NCBI GenBank assembly: GCA_039033855.1
Contig: JBCCBV010000005.1
Coordinates: forward strand, 1 to 64,000
Direction: 5' to 3'
DNA: 64,000 nt
DNA from: JBCCBV01 sp039033855
GTDB taxonomy: Bacteria; Planctomycetota; Phycisphaerae; Phycisphaerales; Phycisphaeraceae
In this document: positions 8,681-17,662 of the stretch, in pieces
Position numbering within the stretch: the stretch's first letter is position 1
How the letters are laid out: the number at the start of each line of letters is the position of its first letter
Made by a program: the position numbers and the translations under genes
The notes under the pieces: generated by a model
The model's input: the letters and a program-made list of their open reading frames with translations, nothing else
The model's database searches: none
Told to the model about the DNA's origin: nothing

Positions 8681-9304
8681 ATGTCTACCAATGAATTGCT
8701 CGACGCCCGCCTTGCCCGATACACCGCCGTGCTCGGCGCCGCCGCCGCGGGGGTTGCGGTCACCGATTCCGCCGACGCCGTGATCATCCACTCCGGCCCG
8801 CAGAACATCTCGATCGGCCAGTTCAGCGCTCAGCCGCTCGACGTCAACCTCGACGGCTACACCGACATCAACCTCCAGAACTACGTGTTCGGCGGCAACT
8901 ACCAGGGCGCCGCGGTGAACACGTTCCCCGGACAGCTGGTCGGGTTCAACAATGGTCTGGCCTACGGCAGCGCCCTGAGCCCCGGCGACCCGATCGACGC
9001 CGGCACCGTCGGCCCGAGCTTCTTCGGCTCGCTCGGCTACGCCGCCAACCCCAACAGCGAGTTCGACAACATCACCGACGGACTGCTGGGCTTCTCGTTC
9101 CCCGCTGGCCCCGACCTGCTCTTCGCCTGGGTGAGCGTCGACATCGACAACGCCGCCGGCACCTTCGTTATCAACGAGTGGGCCTACGAGACCGACGGCA
9201 CCGGCATCGCCGCTGCCGCCATCCCCGAACCCTCGGCCCTGGGCCTGCTCGCCGCAGGTGCCGCCGGACTGGGTGCCCTGCGCCGCAACCGCAAGGCCGG
9301 CTGA
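8681..9304 (+). CDS. exported PEP-CTERM protein, 207 aa (paralogue of 4441-5490)
   Basis: The start at 8681 is set by a strong purine-rich site (GGAGAGGGAGAG at 8667-8678). The N-terminal region RYTAVLGAAAAGVAVTDSADA is an atypical export signal. The body contains NYVFGGNYQGAA, GLAYGSALSPGDPIDAG and VINEWAYETDGTGIAAAAI, all matched in the longer paralogue. The C-terminus is a PEP-CTERM signal: IPEPSALGLLAAGAAGLGAL then RRNRK. Unlike its paralogue it has no dockerin-like repeats. A weak promoter candidate is TTTAGA (8624-8629), 17 bases, AATATT (8647-8652). It is followed by a strong terminator, so it is probably monocistronic. Function is unknown. Confidence 0.85.
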   Translation: MSTNELLDARLARYTAVLGAAAAGVAVTDSADAVIIHSGPQNISIGQFSAQPLDVNLDGYTDINLQNYVFGGNYQGAAVNTFPGQLVGFNNGLAYGSALSPGDPIDAGTVGPSFFGSLGYAANPNSEFDNITDGLLGFSFPAGPDLLFAWVSVDIDNAAGTFVINEWAYETDGTGIAAAAIPEPSALGLLAAGAAGLGALRRNRKAG

Positions 9305-9376
9305 GCCTGATTTGGCAAGGCGTCCGCGTCGCGGATCGCGTCGCACACCTTGCGTAACCCTTGTTTGCACACCCTT

Positions 9377-9416
9377 CACGCCTCGCACGTCCCACCACGC
9401 GCGAGGCGTGTTTTTT
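9377..9416 (+). terminator. rho-independent terminator after the PEP-CTERM gene
   Basis: A perfect 10-bp stem, CACGCCTCGC (9377-9386) with GCGAGGCGTG (9401-9410), is followed by six T residues. Confidence 0.92.
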
Positions 9417-9510
9417 GTTCAAGCCTGCACGGGCACGTTGTCAGGCACATTGCGCGCGATCACCGCCGCCTAGCCGGAGCGCGCTCGCTGATCTACACTC
9501 CCGGATCGCT

Positions 9511-9593
9511 GGCCGCGTGCCCGAGTGGACTAAGGGGGCGGATTGCAAATCCGCTGAGCTTGCTCAACGTGGGTTCGAATCCCACCGCGGCCT
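9511..9593 (+). tRNA. tRNA with anticodon GCA (Cys) and a long class II-like variable arm
   Basis: The cloverleaf is complete. The acceptor is GGCCGCG (9511-9517) with CGCGGCC (9586-9592). The D arm has CCC/GGG, the anticodon stem is GCGGA/TCCGC with loop TTGCAAA (anticodon GCA at 9545-9547), and the T arm is GTGGG-TTCGAAT-CCCAC (9569-9585). The discriminator is T73, as in tRNA-Cys. The variable region at 9555-9568 is 14 nt and can form TGAG-CTTG-CTCA, and the D arm (TGCCCGAGTGG) looks like a serine tRNA. CCA is not encoded. The anticodon and discriminator say cysteine and the body says class II. Confidence 0.9.
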
Positions 9594-9717
9594 TTCTTGT
9601 CTCGCTTGCCTTGACCTCACGCCTTTGCTCGAAGGCTCCCGCTTGCCCACCAAGCCATCCCACGCTTCGCCCAGCAGCGTTTCCGATGCCGTGGGCAGTA
9701 TTGCGGGCGGAGATTCC

Positions 9718-10344
9718 GTGGGTGCAGTTTCCGGGGGCGGGGTTTCCGGGGGGCGGTGTTGGTGGTGCGGCGACGACCCGCAGTACGTCGCTTACCACGA
9801 TCACGAGTGGGGACGGCCGGTCGCCGACGACACGCGCTTGTTCGAGAAGCTCTGCTTGGAGGGATTCCAGAGCGGGCTCAGCTGGCTGACGATCCTGCGC
9901 AAGCGCGACAACTTCAGGGATGCGTTCGCCGGGTTCGACATCGCCGAGGTCGCGCGGTTTACCGAGGCCGATCGAGAACGGCTTTTGCAAGACGCGGGCA
10001 TCGTCCGCCACCGGGGCAAGATCGACGCGACCATCCACAACGCGCAGCGGGCGCTCGAACTCATCGACGAGATGGGTTCTCTCGCCCGCTACGTCTGGGG
10101 CTACGAGCCCACCCCCGGAAGCAGGCCTGAACACCTCACGCGCGAGACGCTCCGGTCTATGAGCACGTCGATCGAGTCGGTGGCGATGTCGAAAGACCTC
10201 AAGAAGCGCGGCTGGAAGTTCGTGGGCCCGACGACCGTCTACGCCTTCATGCAGGCGATGGGCTTGGTCAACGACCACATCGACGGCTGCGCTTGGGGTG
10301 AACAAGTCCAGGCCGAACGGAAGAAGTTTAGGAGGCCTGCCTGA
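9718..10344 (+). CDS. tag: DNA-3-methyladenine glycosylase I
   Basis: This protein removes 3-methyladenine from alkylated DNA. The start is taken as GTG 9718, preceded by GGAG at 5 nt, giving 208 aa. An upstream in-frame extension would run into the tRNA. The HhH-superfamily Tag signatures are all present: RCWWCGDDPQYVAYHDHEWG at the N-terminus, CLEGFQSGLSW (with the base-binding Glu), DAGIVRHRGKI, KKRGWKFVGPTTVYAFMQA and GLVNDHIDGC. The zinc ligands known from E. coli Tag (Cys4, His17, His175, Cys179) correspond to C14, H27 and the H and C of NDHIDGC. The short Gly/Ser-rich N-terminal stretch before Cys14 is unusual. The gene is single, between tRNA-Cys and glnN. Confidence 0.93.
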   Translation: MGAVSGGGVSGGRCWWCGDDPQYVAYHDHEWGRPVADDTRLFEKLCLEGFQSGLSWLTILRKRDNFRDAFAGFDIAEVARFTEADRERLLQDAGIVRHRGKIDATIHNAQRALELIDEMGSLARYVWGYEPTPGSRPEHLTRETLRSMSTSIESVAMSKDLKKRGWKFVGPTTVYAFMQAMGLVNDHIDGCAWGEQVQAERKKFRRPA

Positions 10345-10639
10345 TCGACATGCCGAGCTGGCGGAAGCAATCAGCCGCCCGGTTCTGCGGGAGCGGTGGC
10401 GAGGCTTCGGCCGGCGCCCCGGCGCGTTGCGTCTGACAGGGGCAGGGTTTACAGTCTTGAATTGTGCGACGGTCGGCCTGAGGGAGCGGGCCGATCTGGG
10501 GGGATATTCAGTCGGGAGCCCTGCTTTTGAAGGAAGGCTCTTGCTGGTTCAGCCCCCGCCGCACGCCATCGCAGCGCCTGCCAAACCCGCCCGGGTCGCG
10601 CCGGGCCCAATCGGCCAACGCCGAGGAGCGGACCCCCGC

Positions 10640-12820
10640 ATGCCCACGATCAATGCACGCACGCAGATTATTGATGAGATCACTTCGCGCCCGCCGGTGG
10701 AGTCGACGTTCGACTACGCCGCCGAGCCCACCGGGAGCCTGTTTGGCGAGAACGTCTTCAGCCTCGCCCTGATGCAGGCCCGGCTGCCCAAGGCCGTGTT
10801 CAAGAGCCTCAAAGCCACCATCGAGACCGGCTGCCCGCTGGAAACGATGACCGCAGACGCCGTGGCCGAGGCGATGAAGACCTGGGCTCTTGAGAAGGGC
10901 GCCACGCACTACGCCCACGTCTTCTACCCCCTGACCGGCCTGACCGCGGAGAAGCACGACTCGTTCTTCGAGCCCGACGGCGACGGCGGCACGCTCGCCG
11001 AGTTCTCCGGCGGCGCGCTGATCCAGGGCGAGCCCGACGGCTCGTCGTTCCCCAACGGCGGCATCCGCGCCACCTTCGAGGCCCGCGGATACACCATCTG
11101 GGACGTCACCAGCCCGGCGTACGTCCTGGAGAATCCCAACGGCGCCACGCTGTGCATCCCCACGGCGTTCGTGTCGTGGACCGGCGAAGCCCTCGACAAG
11201 AAAACCCCCGTGCTCCGCTCGATGCAGGCGCTCAACGGCGCCGCGCAACGGGTGCTCAAGTTCTTCGGCAAGGACGGCGCGTTTGTGTCGTCGACCGCCG
11301 GCGCCGAGCAGGAGTATTTCCTGATCGACACCAAGTTGGTGGCGCTAAGGCCCGACCTGATGGCCTGCGGCCGGACGCTGTTCGGCGCCCCGCCGCCGAA
11401 GGGCCAAGAGTTCGATGACCACTACTTCGGCGCGATCCCCGACCGCGTGCAGGCCTGCATGTTCGAGGTCGAGCGCGAGTGCTTCAAGCTCGGCATCCCG
11501 GTCAAGACCCGCCACAACGAGGTGGCCCCGGGCCAGTATGAAATCGCTCCGGTGTTCGAGTTCGGCAACGTTGCGACCGACCACCAGCAGCTGATCATGA
11601 CCACCCTGAAGAAGGTCGGCGCCAAGCACGGGCTGACGGCCTTGCTGCACGAAAAACCGCTCGCGGGCGTGAACGGGAGCGGCAAGCACCTGAACTTCTC
11701 GATGGGCTCGGCCGCCGCGGGCAACCTGTTCGACCCGGGCGACACCCCGGCCGACAACGCCCAGTTCCTGGTGTTCTGCAGCGCCATGATCAAGGCCGTA
11801 TACACCCACGCCAAGCTGCTGCGGGCCACCGTGGCGACCGCGTCGAACGACCACCGCCTGGGCGCCAACGAGGCCCCGCCGGCGATCTTGTCAATCTTCC
11901 TGGGCGACGAGCTGACCGAGATCTTCGAGGCCATCGCGACCGGCAAGTCGACCAAGGCCAAGAAGGGCACGCTCAACGTCGGCGTGGACGTGATCCCGCC
12001 GATCCCCAAGCACTCGGGCGACCGCAACCGCACCAGCCCGATGGCGTTTACCGGCAACCGCTTCGAGTTCCGGGCCGTGGGCTCGAGCCAGTCCATCGCC
12101 GGGCCTTTGGTCGCGATGAACACCATCATGGCCGAGGCGCTCGACGAGGCCGCCGACGTGCTCGAAGCCGCCGACACCGGCACCGACAAGAAGCTCGGCG
12201 CCGCGGTCGAGCGCTACGTCAAGCAGGTCTGGAAGAAGTGTGTCACCGTGGTCTTCAACGGCGACGGCTACTCCGACGCCTGGCACGCCGAGGCGGAAAA
12301 GCGTGGCCTGCCCAACCTGCGCACCACCGCCGACGCGCTGCCCGTGCTCAAGCAGAAGACCTACTCGGACCTCTTTAAGAAGTACAAGATCCTGACCAAG
12401 CGCGAGCTCGACTCCCGCTACGAGGTGTACGCCGAGCAGTACATCGCCACGATCAACGTCGAGTCGAACCTGGTCGTCGAGATGGCTCAGACGGTGATCT
12501 TCCCCGCGGCGATCCGCTACCAGAGCGAACTGGCTTCGGCCTTGGCGAACCTCAAGGCCGTGGGCGTTGAGCCCGACCACGACACGCTGTCCGAGGTCAC
12601 CGCGCTGGTGAAGAAGCTCCAAGACTCGGTCGCCGAGCTCAAGGCGCTCAAGGAAAAAGAGCACACCACCAAGGGCCCCGAAAAGCACTGCAACTTCGCC
12701 TGCCAACAGGTGCTGCCGAAGATGCTCGAGGTGCGCGAATGTGTGGATGCCCTCGAGGCGATCGTGGCCGACGACCTCTGGCCGTTGCCGACTTACCAAG
12801 AGATGTTGTTCATCCGCTGA
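10640..12820 (+). CDS. glnN: type III glutamine synthetase
   Basis: This enzyme makes glutamine from glutamate, ammonia and ATP. At 726 aa it has the length of the GSIII family, not the 450-470 aa of GSI. The ATG at 10640 follows GAGGAG and starts at the usual GSIII N-terminus. Recognisable parts are the LFGENVFSLALMQ beginning, HVFYPLTG, GAEQEYFLID, VKTRHNEVAPGQYEIAPVFE, NGSGKHLNFSMG, NEAPPAILSIFLGDEL, and NRTSPMAFTGNRFEFRAVGS. All are catalytic-core motifs of GSIII. The 295 bp upstream contain no gene. A weak promoter candidate is TTGCGT (10427-10432), 17 bases, TACAGT (10450-10455). No nitrogen-control site was recognised. The gene is followed by a terminator shared with the converging helicase gene. 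Confidence 0.96.
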   Translation: MPTINARTQIIDEITSRPPVESTFDYAAEPTGSLFGENVFSLALMQARLPKAVFKSLKATIETGCPLETMTADAVAEAMKTWALEKGATHYAHVFYPLTGLTAEKHDSFFEPDGDGGTLAEFSGGALIQGEPDGSSFPNGGIRATFEARGYTIWDVTSPAYVLENPNGATLCIPTAFVSWTGEALDKKTPVLRSMQALNGAAQRVLKFFGKDGAFVSSTAGAEQEYFLIDTKLVALRPDLMACGRTLFGAPPPKGQEFDDHYFGAIPDRVQACMFEVERECFKLGIPVKTRHNEVAPGQYEIAPVFEFGNVATDHQQLIMTTLKKVGAKHGLTALLHEKPLAGVNGSGKHLNFSMGSAAAGNLFDPGDTPADNAQFLVFCSAMIKAVYTHAKLLRATVATASNDHRLGANEAPPAILSIFLGDELTEIFEAIATGKSTKAKKGTLNVGVDVIPPIPKHSGDRNRTSPMAFTGNRFEFRAVGSSQSIAGPLVAMNTIMAEALDEAADVLEAADTGTDKKLGAAVERYVKQVWKKCVTVVFNGDGYSDAWHAEAEKRGLPNLRTTADALPVLKQKTYSDLFKKYKILTKRELDSRYEVYAEQYIATINVESNLVVEMAQTVIFPAAIRYQSELASALANLKAVGVEPDHDTLSEVTALVKKLQDSVAELKALKEKEHTTKGPEKHCNFACQQVLPKMLEVRECVDALEAIVADDLWPLPTYQEMLFIR

Positions 12821-12877
12821 TCGGCGGAGCGCGCTCGCAGCTGTCCTTGCGGGCTACACACCGCGCGTTAGGCAACC

Positions 12878-12935
12878 CACGAAAAACCCACGACCCGGAT
12901 CAGCCCTCGGCACACACGCCGGGGGCTTTTTCGTG
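12878..12935. terminator. bidirectional terminator between glnN and the helicase gene
   Basis: The inner stem AGCCCTCGGC (12902-12911) pairs with GCCGGGGGCT (12918-12927). The outer arms CACGAAAAA (12878-12886) and TTTTTCGTG (12927-12935) are also complementary. This gives a T tract after the stem on either strand, so it can serve glnN (+) and the converging helicase gene (-). Confidence 0.85.
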
Positions 12936-13049
12936 CGTGCAAACTGGGGGTGCCGCGCAAGACGTGCGCGGCAACCTCTCGCCCCTGGGCCTTCGCGTCC
13001 AGGCGTGAGTTAGGGTGCAGCAGAGCGCTGTCGCGGGTGTTCCGCTCGT

Positions 13050-14474
<1,425 letters not shown>

Positions 14475-14871
14475 GAAAGCGATCTCCAACGCCGCAACGG
14501 ACAAACCGCGCAGCGGGGTGGGGGCGACCCGGAACCAAACTTGTTTGTTGGTGCAGGAGCGGCCGGCTGGGGGGATCTCCGCCCGAGTACGACGGGGGAG
14601 GCGCCAGCAGATTCTCGTCGTCCCGCCGAAAAGGGTCGGCTCGGGAGACAGAGGCCACGGGCTCTTAACCCAAAAGCATAGCCGAGATCGCGTTTTCTCG
14701 CTCAGATTTCGGGTGGGGCGGTTGAACGCCGCGTTTCGGGGCACCCGACATTATTCGATTACGCAGCGCAGGCGGACCGAGGCTTGGCGATATGCGAAGT
14801 TAAATCGCTCCGGTTGCGTAGCGATCGGGATATCTCACGCCGGCCCGAAAGCGGGCTTGCAGCCGACGGGG
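14475..14871. other. non-coding stretch upstream of the helicase gene
   Basis: About 400 bp lie between the leftward helicase start and the rightward arsR promoter. No protein with sensible codon use was found. The part near 14690-14830 is less GC-rich than its surroundings and probably holds the helicase promoter, for example a TATGCT-type hexamer on the minus strand near 14680, but no convincing -35 partner was found. A structured cold-responsive leader is possible but not shown. Confidence 0.4.
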
Positions 14872-14900
14872 TTGACTTGACGCAGCGCCCGCACAATACT
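14872..14900 (+). promoter_or_regulatory. promoter of arsR, probably leaderless
   Basis: TTGACT (14872-14877), a 17-base spacer and AATACT (14895-14900) form a good sigma70-type promoter. The ATG of arsR begins 6 nt after the -10 hexamer and no ribosome binding site is present, so transcription probably starts at or within a base or two of the ATG. CGCA (14890-14893) and TGCG (14901-14904) flank the -10 region as a short imperfect dyad, a possible repressor contact. Confidence 0.65.
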
Positions 14901-14906
14901 TGCGTG

Positions 14907-15290
14907 ATGGCGTCACCAATCCATAATCTGTCACTCTCGCCCAAGCAGGCCGTCCGCAGGCGGGCACGGCTGGATCGACTGCTCGACCCCGAGATGCTCA
15001 AGGCCCTGGCCGAGCCCACCCGAGCACGGCTGTTGTCGTGCTTGCTCAAGTGCGGTCGGCCTTGCTCGGTTACCGAAGTCGCCGAGTGCTGCTCGATCGA
15101 CTTTTCCATGGTGGCCAGGCACCTCGCCACGATGTCGCGGGCCGGGGTCTTGTCGAGCCGGAAGACGGGGCGAACCGTGTGGTACTCGGCCGACGGGCCG
15201 GCGCTGGCAACGCAGTTCCGGGACCTCGCCGACGCGATCGAAGAGTTGAACCCCGCCGAGCCCTGCTGCGACGCGCGTCGCGGTCGATGA
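14907..15290 (+). CDS. arsR: ArsR/SmtB-family transcriptional regulator
   Basis: This is a small winged-helix repressor of 127 aa. The motif MLKALAEPTRARLLSCLLKCG is the typical ArsR dimer-helix start, followed by the HTH region CSVTEVAECCSIDFSMVARHLATMSRAGVL and a wing around SSRKTGRTVWYSAD. Cysteines suitable for metalloid sensing are C51 and C53 (GRPCSVTEVAECCS region) and a C-terminal EPCCD pair. Family members release DNA when As(III) or metals bind. The arsM gene 142 bp downstream on the same strand makes arsenic the likely inducer. The start is supported by the promoter, whose -10 hexamer lies 6 nt before the ATG. Confidence 0.88.
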   Translation: MASPIHNLSLSPKQAVRRRARLDRLLDPEMLKALAEPTRARLLSCLLKCGRPCSVTEVAECCSIDFSMVARHLATMSRAGVLSSRKTGRTVWYSADGPALATQFRDLADAIEELNPAEPCCDARRGR

Positions 15291-15432
15291 CGTTCCTTCA
15301 CGAGCACCAAGCAACGAGACGATCGCGCCCCAACCGTTCCGCCAGGCAGATCTGAATGCCAACCACCCTGCCGTCACGGCCAAGCGAGGCGCACCGCGCA
15401 ATCGCCGTGGCCTACCCACCAAGGAGACCCTC

Positions 15433-16395
15433 ATGACCGACGACAACGCACAAGCCTGCTGCGGCCCAGAAGGTTGCTCGGGCACGCCCTCCGCGACAGA
15501 GACGAACCCCAACCATCACTTGCAAGACCGGGTGCGCGAGGGCTACGCCGAGATCGCGCGCTCGGGTCAGTGGTCGGGCGTACGGCCCGCCTCGGCCCGG
15601 CTTACTCAAGCCGAACCGGATGCTTGCGGCGGCGGTGGTTGCTGCGGCCCGACCACGCTTAGCCCAGAGCAGGTCGCGCTGGCCGTCGGCTACGCGAGCG
15701 ACGACCTGACGGTGCTGCCCGAGGGCTCGAACATGGGGCTTTCTTGCGGGAACCCCACCGCGCTTGCTTCGCTTGTACAGGGCGAGGTCGTGCTCGACCT
15801 CGGGTCGGGCGGCGGGTTCGACTGCTTCATCGCCGGGCCGAAGGTCGGCGGGGCGGGCCGGGTCATCGGCGTGGACATGACCCCGCAGATGCTCACCAAG
15901 GCCCGCAACAACCTGCCGAAGTACCGCGAGCAGAGCGGGCTCGACAACGTGGCGTTCCGCCTGGGCGAGATCGAGCACCTGCCCGTCGCCGACGCGTCGA
16001 TCGACGTGGTGATCTCGAACTGTGTGATCAACCTGTCGCCCGACAAACGGCAGGTCTGGCGCGAGATCGCGCGGGTGCTCCGGCCGGGCGGGCGCGTGGC
16101 GGTGTCGGACCTGGCCCTACTCCAGCCGCTTCCGTCGGATGTGAAGGAGGACCTGGAAGCGCTGGTCGGGTGCATCGCCGGGGCCGAGCTGGTGGACGAC
16201 GTGCGCGCGGCCGTGCTCGACGCGGGGCTAGGCGACCTTGCGATGACCGCCAAGCCGCAGTACATCGAGGCGATGACGAACTGGCAGGACCCGCTCTATA
16301 AAAAGGTGGCCGAAGCCCTGCCCGCGGGAGCGAAGATGAGCGCGTACGTGGTCAGCCTGGACATCTCCGCCAACCGGCCTGCGCAGACGAAGTGA
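15433..16395 (+). CDS. arsM: arsenite S-adenosylmethionine methyltransferase
   Basis: This enzyme methylates As(III) to methylated species using S-adenosylmethionine. The ATG at 15433 follows AAGGAG at good spacing. The SAM site is VLDLGSGGGFDCFIAG, with acidic residues in GVDMTPQML. The two cysteines known to bind As(III) in ArsM correspond to the Cys of GLSCGNPTA and of SNCVINLSPDK. There are further Cys pairs near the N-terminus (ACCGPEGC and GGCCGP), the usual place of the third ArsM cysteine. The C-terminal region (ALVGCIAGAE) also fits the family. It is probably co-transcribed with arsR. No arsB, acr3 or arsC was found nearby, so methylation may be the local detoxification route. Confidence 0.94.
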   Translation: MTDDNAQACCGPEGCSGTPSATETNPNHHLQDRVREGYAEIARSGQWSGVRPASARLTQAEPDACGGGGCCGPTTLSPEQVALAVGYASDDLTVLPEGSNMGLSCGNPTALASLVQGEVVLDLGSGGGFDCFIAGPKVGGAGRVIGVDMTPQMLTKARNNLPKYREQSGLDNVAFRLGEIEHLPVADASIDVVISNCVINLSPDKRQVWREIARVLRPGGRVAVSDLALLQPLPSDVKEDLEALVGCIAGAELVDDVRAAVLDAGLGDLAMTAKPQYIEAMTNWQDPLYKKVAEALPAGAKMSAYVVSLDISANRPAQTK

Positions 16396-16518
16396 CGCGT
16401 GGCTCCGCCGGGTTGCACGGCGCCAGGAGGGCAGGCAGCCGTCCGATGTCCCCTTGGCTTGACCTCCGCAGGGTCGCTCGCTCAGCGATGGGATGCAGGC
16501 GTGGAGTGAGCGAGCAAT

Positions 16519-16540
16519 TTGAAACTGATCTAGTTACAAT
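16519..16540 (+). promoter_or_regulatory. candidate Rrf2 operator overlapping a -10 element
   Basis: An inverted repeat TTGAAACT (16519-16526) / AGTTACAA (16532-16539) with one mismatch is centred on GATCT. It overlaps TACAAT (16535-16540), a 5/6 match to the -10 consensus, which lies exactly 6 nt before the GTG start of the Rrf2 gene. This position fits autoregulation by the downstream regulator. No good -35 was seen. Confidence 0.55.
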
Positions 16541-16546
16541 ATTGCC

Positions 16547-17032
16547 GTGACCGGCGAACTTGCCATCACGCTGCACATCCTCGGCTTCCTTGCGTCTCAG
16601 CGCGGCCATGCGCTGACTTCCGAGACGCTTGCTCGCGCCTATGGCACGAGCCCTGTTGTGCTCAGACGCGTGCTTGCAAAGCTCCAGCACGCGGGGCTGG
16701 TCGTGACCCGGCGCGGGGCCCACGGCGGCAGCGTGCTGGCCCGGCCCGCCAAGGACATCAACCTACGGCAAGCCTACGAGGCGCTGCAGGCCAAGCCGCA
16801 AATCCTGACGCGCCACCCCACGGCCTGCCACGAGTTGATCCCCGTCGTCGTTGGCGAGTTCATCAACGACCAGTTTGCGGACGCCGAAGAAGCGTTGCTC
16901 AAACGGCTTGAGGCGGTTTCGGTGGACCGCATGGACAAAGCCGTTCGGGCGCGGCTGCGTCAGGCGTCCAACGCTGTGAGCCCGCAAATCGAACGTCGTA
17001 AATCACATCAAGGAAACCCGAAATGTCATTGA
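16547..17032 (+). CDS. Rrf2-family transcriptional regulator, 161 aa
   Basis: The GTG start lies 6 nt after a TACAAT hexamer with no ribosome binding site. The N-terminal winged helix reads ITLHILGFLASQRGHALTSE, then LARAYGTSPVVLRRVLAKLQ and the wing GLVVTRRGAHGGSVLARP, the Rrf2 signature. The three-cysteine iron-sulfur cluster site of IscR or NsrR is missing. Only one Cys (TACHELIP) lies in the sensor helix, so this is closer to the cluster-free YwnA group. The gene overlaps the following membrane-protein gene by 10 nt, so the pair is one unit and the regulator probably controls it. Effector unknown. Confidence 0.85.
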   Translation: MTGELAITLHILGFLASQRGHALTSETLARAYGTSPVVLRRVLAKLQHAGLVVTRRGAHGGSVLARPAKDINLRQAYEALQAKPQILTRHPTACHELIPVVVGEFINDQFADAEEALLKRLEAVSVDRMDKAVRARLRQASNAVSPQIERRKSHQGNPKCH

Positions 17033-17508
17033 TTCTGCCGTCAGACAACAGGGCGGTCCCTTGGCTGCTGCGGGTATCGGCTGTTCTATGGGCGCTATGG
17101 GGGCTCGTTCACATCATGGCGGGCGTTGTGACCCTTCACCTCCTGCTCGGAGGCAAGACCGCCGAAGCGGTCCAAGGGATCACGGCGAAGGTGCCTCTCG
17201 AAGAACTCGCGGGCGACTACCACTCTGGCGTGACCGCCGTGCTCTCTCAGCACGCCATGAACCTGGCGTGGTTCGGCTTGGTGACCCTCGTTGCGGCGCC
17301 GTTTATCTGGAAAGGTCGCAAAGCCGCGATCTACATCGCGGCCCTCGTTGGAGGGATGGCGGACCTCGCCTACTTCATCTTCATTGACCTGGGCGGCTTC
17401 GCGGCGCCGCCCGGGCCACAGATGACCTATATCTGCGCGAGCGCGATCGGGACTTCTGCGATCGCGCTTTATCTAAGCCGTTCTTCCAGTAGAACAACTA
17501 AGGCGTGA
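17023..17508 (+). CDS. four-TM membrane protein coupled to the Rrf2 gene, 161 aa
   Basis: The ATG at 17023 lies inside the end of the Rrf2 gene and has AAGGAAA upstream. Four hydrophobic segments are seen, at about residues 15-40 (LLRVSAVLWALWGLVHIMAG), 80-98 (MNLAWFGLVTLVAAPFIW), 103-125 (AAIYIAALVGGMADLAYFIF) and 133-152. There are no catalytic motifs, and the family was not recognised. The segment DYHSGVTAVLSQHAMNLAW between TM1 and TM2 contains two His residues that could bind metal or haem. The tight coupling to an Rrf2 regulator suggests a stress- or ligand-induced membrane protein. Confidence 0.75.
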   Translation: MSLILPSDNRAVPWLLRVSAVLWALWGLVHIMAGVVTLHLLLGGKTAEAVQGITAKVPLEELAGDYHSGVTAVLSQHAMNLAWFGLVTLVAAPFIWKGRKAAIYIAALVGGMADLAYFIFIDLGGFAAPPGPQMTYICASAIGTSAIALYLSRSSSRTTKA

Positions 17509-17662
17509 TCCTCGCGTTTCTGCGTGCGTCAGCTAAGAACAAAGAGTAGGGAGATGTGGTCGCAGACAAGGCGCGGTCCATTTCGGGGATCGGTCATGGG
17601 ACCCGCACGGCGTGACGATAGAATGTGCATCGCGGCACGTGCCCTTATCGGAGAACGCCTGC

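Noticed and set aside
9700..9760. G-rich stretch at the start of the tag gene, considered as a quadruplex.
   Set aside because: It has three G runs but no clear fourth, so a stable quadruplex is not supported. It encodes the Gly/Ser-rich N-terminus.
10345..10639. Region before glnN, considered for a glutamine riboswitch.
   Set aside because: No glnA-type motif was recognised; only a weak promoter candidate is present.
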